Of a stretch of DNA of 64,000 nt, positions 60,999 through 64,000 are shown one piece after another. The position numbers were made by a program, and so were the translations under genes. Source of the DNA: Melioribacteraceae bacterium (GTDB lineage: Bacteria > Bacteroidota > Ignavibacteria > Ignavibacteriales > Melioribacteraceae). Below the pieces are notes generated by a model that was not told the origin of the DNA, did no database searches, and saw only the letters and a program-made list of their open reading frames with translations. The stretch spans positions 248,001 through 312,000 of the forward strand of contig JAIPBD010000004.1 of NCBI GenBank assembly GCA_021739765.1, in the 5' to 3' direction. Numbering within the stretch: the stretch's first letter is position 1; every line of letters begins with the position of its first letter.

Positions 60999-61466
60999 CT
61001 ACTCTGATGTAATTATGAATGCGTCGCCGAAATTACCCGATTGCCAAAGTTCATTTCGTACTTTTTCAGCCTCGGCTCTCGTTGAAAATTTTGGTAACTG
61101 AACAACCCAAAGTCCAACCTCTTCACTAAATGCTATCACAAGGTTATAAGTTAATTTTGATTGATTCTCACCAACATAAAGCTCTGCTCTTTTTTTTGTT
61201 GTAAAAGCACCAACTTGAACAATGAATTGAACATCATTCGCATTTAAGTTAACTGGAGGTGCATCAAGCGGAGATTCAGGTTCTTCTGATATTTGGTTAT
61301 CATTATTTGCGCTTGAATCTGACTCGGTCGAAATATCATCAAAAATGTAAATCTCTGGTTCAGCTGAGGTTTCATCTTGAGTTTGTTCTTCCGATTTAGT
61401 TGTTTGTTGAACTGTTGAGCATGCAGCAAAAAACGACAGAAAAAATATAACGGATAGTAATTTCAT
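60999..61466 (-). CDS. SPOR-domain lipoprotein
   Basis: A 155-residue predicted lipoprotein: signal peptide and lipobox FFAAC (Cys16), an acidic low-complexity linker (about 20-75) and a C-terminal SPOR domain (about 78-155; VQFIVQVGAFTTKKRAELYV and VQLPKFSTRAEAEKVRNELW). SPOR domains bind glycan strands lacking stem peptides at the division site. Isolated on its own, downstream of the GDSL gene's terminator, with about 200 empty bases after it. Confidence 0.88.
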   Translation of the reverse strand: MKLLSVIFFLSFFAACSTVQQTTKSEEQTQDETSAEPEIYIFDDISTESDSSANNDNQISEEPESPLDAPPVNLNANDVQFIVQVGAFTTKKRAELYVGENQSKLTYNLVIAFSEEVGLWVVQLPKFSTRAEAEKVRNELWQSGNFGDAFIITSE

Positions 61467-61482
61467 AATTATAGTATTTAAT

Positions 61483-61512
61483 TAAAAAAAAGGGTGACTA
61501 AAAGTCACCCTT
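61483..61512 (-). terminator. Rho-independent terminator of the GDSL hydrolase gene
   Basis: Inverted repeat AAGGGTGAC at 61490-61498 and GTCACCCTT at 61504-61512 with a 5-base loop. Read on the minus strand it is followed by a run of eight T. It lies 16 bases after the hydrolase stop at 61528 and before the SPOR gene start, so it separates the two transcripts. Confidence 0.88.
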
Positions 61513-61527
61513 AAATATAACAATTAA

Positions 61528-62865
61528 TTAGAATAGCAAATTGTCTAATGAACCTTCTGGTATTCGTGGAATTCCAAATTTATCAAAAATTACATTTTTC
61601 TTTGCTAAATCAATACTACCCGGAATTTTTGTGATATCTACGTGAGCAATATTTGCACTATATTTCGAGTTAATGACATCTATAAAAGCATTTGCAATTA
61701 ATACAGCACCATGATTCGTAGGATGCACACCATCAAGGCTAAATAAACCACCGGAAACAAAAGCTGTGGTATAAAGTTTTCCCTCGAGCATTACACCCCC
61801 GTTAGAAGCTATTGAACCGAATATTCCATTTACATCTACAAGTCCAAATCCATTAGCTGAAGCCACAGTTTGAATGCTTGAATTATAAGAATCGATCACA
61901 GAATTAATATTGCTTAATTCATCAGGATCAACAACAAACGCGTCAGGCCATGGGTTAGTCGGACTAAATCCGAATGGGTCAGCGCCTGAGCCAAGTGAAC
62001 CGGCACTCGATGAACCTGTGAGTGTGATTAAAACATTTCCACTTATCAAATCAGCGACGGAAGCTACCGCTACATCACCTGGAGTGCTGCTTTTTGCATA
62101 CACAAGTCCGGGTATCGGAAGCCCTGCTGCCTGCAATTGTTGAATAGCCAATCCTACTCCCGGTCCGACTGTCGTGAAGAAAGGAATTGCTGTGACAGGC
62201 GGAATATTAGCAACCACTACTTTAGCACCGGTAGCCGCAAGAGCTTGTCCAAGCTGTGTATAAACTGCATTAAATGTAGCCGTTGGAACGAATGGAAGAG
62301 TTCCGCCACTTGTTGCATGACCAAGAATATCATTATTCCCGATCCAGCATGTCAGGAATGAAGGCGCGGCGCTTGTGGCTAATCCAACCATAGTACCTTG
62401 ACCACGAAGCACGACATCGAAAAGTGGGTTAACTGCTCCGGATTGTGTACTTGAACCTGAAGTTGTTAGTAAAACATCCGCTAAAATTGCACCCGGTACA
62501 CCAAGATTATTGTAAATACCATTGTAACTTGTATTTATTGGACTACCTTGAGCACTATTTGCAACTACAGACTGAGTGGCAAAATCGAATTCTAATCTTC
62601 CACCGGACCCCGGATCGCTAATAAGTGGCTGTACAAAATCCGCTCCGACTTGTTGAGCGATCAAATTTGGATATGAATACTCTTGCGCGCTTTGATACAA
62701 AGAACTACTTTGATATCCGGCCGTAAGACTATTTCCGATTGATACATATTTCGCAAAACTTGCGTTTCCGGTTTCAACCACCGGTTCAATTGTATCCGTT
62801 CTATCCTCACATCCGATAAAAACAAGAAAAACAATTGATGTGAGTATCATTAAATATTTTTTCAT
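61528..62865 (-). CDS. SGNH/GDSL-type hydrolase lipoprotein
   Basis: A 445-residue lipoprotein with signal peptide and lipobox FIGC (Cys19). The SGNH hydrolase fold opens with YVSIGNSLTAGYQ (catalytic Ser about 47), block III has TCWIGNNDILG, and the catalytic Asp/His are in SLDGVHPTNHGAVL (about 379-386). It is an esterase or lipase of unknown substrate on the cell surface. It follows the FadL-type porin gene by 24 bases, so the two are probably co-transcribed and may act on lipids together. Confidence 0.9.
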   Translation of the reverse strand: MKKYLMILTSIVFLVFIGCEDRTDTIEPVVETGNASFAKYVSIGNSLTAGYQSSSLYQSAQEYSYPNLIAQQVGADFVQPLISDPGSGGRLEFDFATQSVVANSAQGSPINTSYNGIYNNLGVPGAILADVLLTTSGSSTQSGAVNPLFDVVLRGQGTMVGLATSAAPSFLTCWIGNNDILGHATSGGTLPFVPTATFNAVYTQLGQALAATGAKVVVANIPPVTAIPFFTTVGPGVGLAIQQLQAAGLPIPGLVYAKSSTPGDVAVASVADLISGNVLITLTGSSSAGSLGSGADPFGFSPTNPWPDAFVVDPDELSNINSVIDSYNSSIQTVASANGFGLVDVNGIFGSIASNGGVMLEGKLYTTAFVSGGLFSLDGVHPTNHGAVLIANAFIDVINSKYSANIAHVDITKIPGSIDLAKKNVIFDKFGIPRIPEGSLDNLLF

Positions 62866-62888
62866 ATTAATCTCCTTTTACCTTCTCT

Positions 62889-64000
62889 TTATAAACCGAA
62901 TGAAAGATTAAGTCCGGCTAAATGTGCCGATGAATTATAAACTCCGTTAAAGTTAATGTCAGACGCAGAATTAGTTACTTCTCTTTCGTCAAATCTTAAG
63001 AATAAATAAGCAAAATCAACGATAATGTTGTCTGTAATTTTATAGCCAGCACCAATATTAAGACCAATTCGATCAGCATCAGGTAAGGTTGGTTCAACTA
63101 AAGCGTCATTAACAGGATTATTATCATAAAGCAAACCGCCTCTTAAAGCAAGTTTTTCGCTAAACTGATATTCAACACCACCTCTTATAATGTAGGTATC
63201 GTTGTAATCTCTAACTGCTGAGGAAACTAATGGAGTTCCATCAGAGGTTCTCATATCTAAGAATTTAACTTCAAGTTTGTCGTAACTTGACCATCCGATC
63301 CATTGAAAGTCATAGGTAACTGTCCATTGATCTGCAGGTTTAAAGGCAACACCAATTAACAAATTTGATGGTGTTGTAAGCTGGGCTTCGATACCACCTT
63401 TGGGATAAGCTGATGCTAACGCAGCAGGACCTTCTGTAACTGCATCCCCTTCAAATGTCATCACAACTTCCGATTGATAATGCATACCAAAAGAAAATTT
63501 ATCCGATTTTTTATATAACATTGATAAAGAATATCCAAATCCGGTTCCATCTCCAGACAAATCAACATTTGCTGTACCGGCAAATGGAGCAATGTAAATG
63601 TTTCTATTTATTAATACATCTCCATAAGCAAATCTAAAACTTCCACCGATAGATAACGCTTCGGTTACCTTATATGCAACTGCACCCGTGAAGAAAAAAG
63701 TACGTATTTCGGTATCTAACGCCAATGTTTCACCAGGCCATCCGCTTGTCCAAGTTGTTCCCAATCCGAACGGATTATTAACACCGAGTCCTACACTAAT
63801 TTTATCTGATAATTGATGTGAAACATAAAAGTTGATCGGAGTAAATACAGCTGACTCAACTTCATATTCATCTGTTGATGGAGACGGACCGCGAAATGCT
63901 GCTGAAGGCATAATTGCGGTTGTTCCAAACATTATTTGTGTACCATGCAATTGAGTTAATCCTGCCGGATTAAAATGAATTGCGGATGGATCATTTGCTA
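62889..64000 (-). CDS. OmpP1/FadL-family outer-membrane porin, 5' end outside window
   Basis: The C-terminal part (about 370 residues) of a FadL/OmpP1/TodX outer-membrane beta-barrel that lets long-chain fatty acids or aromatics in. The N-terminal family signature ANDPSAIHFNPAGLTQLHG lies in the last bases of the window and is continuous with the rest, so the TTG at 63950 is internal and the true start lies beyond 64000. The barrel strands (IGLNIGAGYKITDNIIVDFAYLF) end in a C-terminal LSFGL, the usual Phe/Leu barrel-assembly end. A GDSL lipase-like gene follows. Confidence 0.92.
   Translation of the reverse strand, partial: ANDPSAIHFNPAGLTQLHGTQIMFGTTAIMPSAAFRGPSPSTDEYEVESAVFTPINFYVSHQLSDKISVGLGVNNPFGLGTTWTSGWPGETLALDTEIRTFFFTGAVAYKVTEALSIGGSFRFAYGDVLINRNIYIAPFAGTANVDLSGDGTGFGYSLSMLYKKSDKFSFGMHYQSEVVMTFEGDAVTEGPAALASAYPKGGIEAQLTTPSNLLIGVAFKPADQWTVTYDFQWIGWSSYDKLEVKFLDMRTSDGTPLVSSAVRDYNDTYIIRGGVEYQFSEKLALRGGLLYDNNPVNDALVEPTLPDADRIGLNIGAGYKITDNIIVDFAYLFLRFDEREVTNSASDINFNGVYNSSAHLAGLNLSFGL

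Overview
The window looks like a chromosome segment of an anaerobic or facultatively anaerobic member of the Bacteroidota/Chlorobiota/Ignavibacteria group. This placement is an inference. It rests on the AT-rich sequence, a few TAnnTTTG-type promoter candidates, the ScpA/ScpB/RluB block, a FadL porin, GIN-domain and SPOR lipoproteins, and a YbeY lacking its third metal histidine. It is densely coding. No rRNA, tRNA, CRISPR array, insertion sequence or phage gene was seen. Once the HNH gene is extended, no gene-free stretch reaches 300 bases; the longest is 60796-60998, about 200 bases with nothing recognisable.

Layout: (1) 1-5872, plus strand, is a tight operon: a 5'-cut M23 peptidase, a GNAT acetyltransferase, an ornithine-racemase-like PLP protein, a sodium:solute symporter, an M20 amidohydrolase and alanine racemase. 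It looks suited to salvage of peptides or D-amino acids. (2) 5959-14446 is mixed: a zinc alcohol dehydrogenase, an SDR, two GT9 glycosyltransferases, a DUF6165 protein, a homocysteine methyltransferase-like protein, IspE, and a cytochrome P450 overlapping a lipoyl-less E2-type acyltransferase. (3) 14599-28212, minus strand, is the standout. It holds two complete NuoE/NuoF/[FeFe]-hydrogenase (HydC-HydB-HydA) sets with a signalling block between them: a hydrogenase-like sensor fused to a histidine kinase, a REC protein, a REC-PAS-kinase and another REC protein. A membrane histidine kinase follows the second set. (4) 28397-31787 has a CDF transporter, purE-purK and a GIN-domain lipoprotein. (5) 31922-35956, plus strand, is a giant protein with TPR-like repeats and three CbbX/EccA-type AAA+ modules. 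(6) 36084-64000 is almost wholly minus strand and mainly housekeeping. It runs from crotonyl/butyryl-CoA enzymes through ricT-holB, hprK-hpf, xer, ybeY, a CtpA protease, lysS, rluB-scpB-scpA, trpS, HNH, mnmA, acpS, ggt, an MCE protein, a CorC-type protein, ssb, SPOR and GDSL lipoproteins, to a FadL porin cut by the window end.

Working together: the two hydrogenase sets have the subunits of electron-bifurcating NAD(H)/ferredoxin hydrogenases, and the sensor kinase between them probably reports H2 or redox state. The thiolase and 3-hydroxyacyl-CoA dehydrogenase could be a redox-linked partner, but the rest of that pathway is not in the window. Hydrogenase maturases (HydEFG) are also absent. Several start codons were moved from the longest frame to an internal ATG or TTG because a Shine-Dalgarno sequence sits in front of it or the intergenic layout favours it; these cases are stated in the entries.
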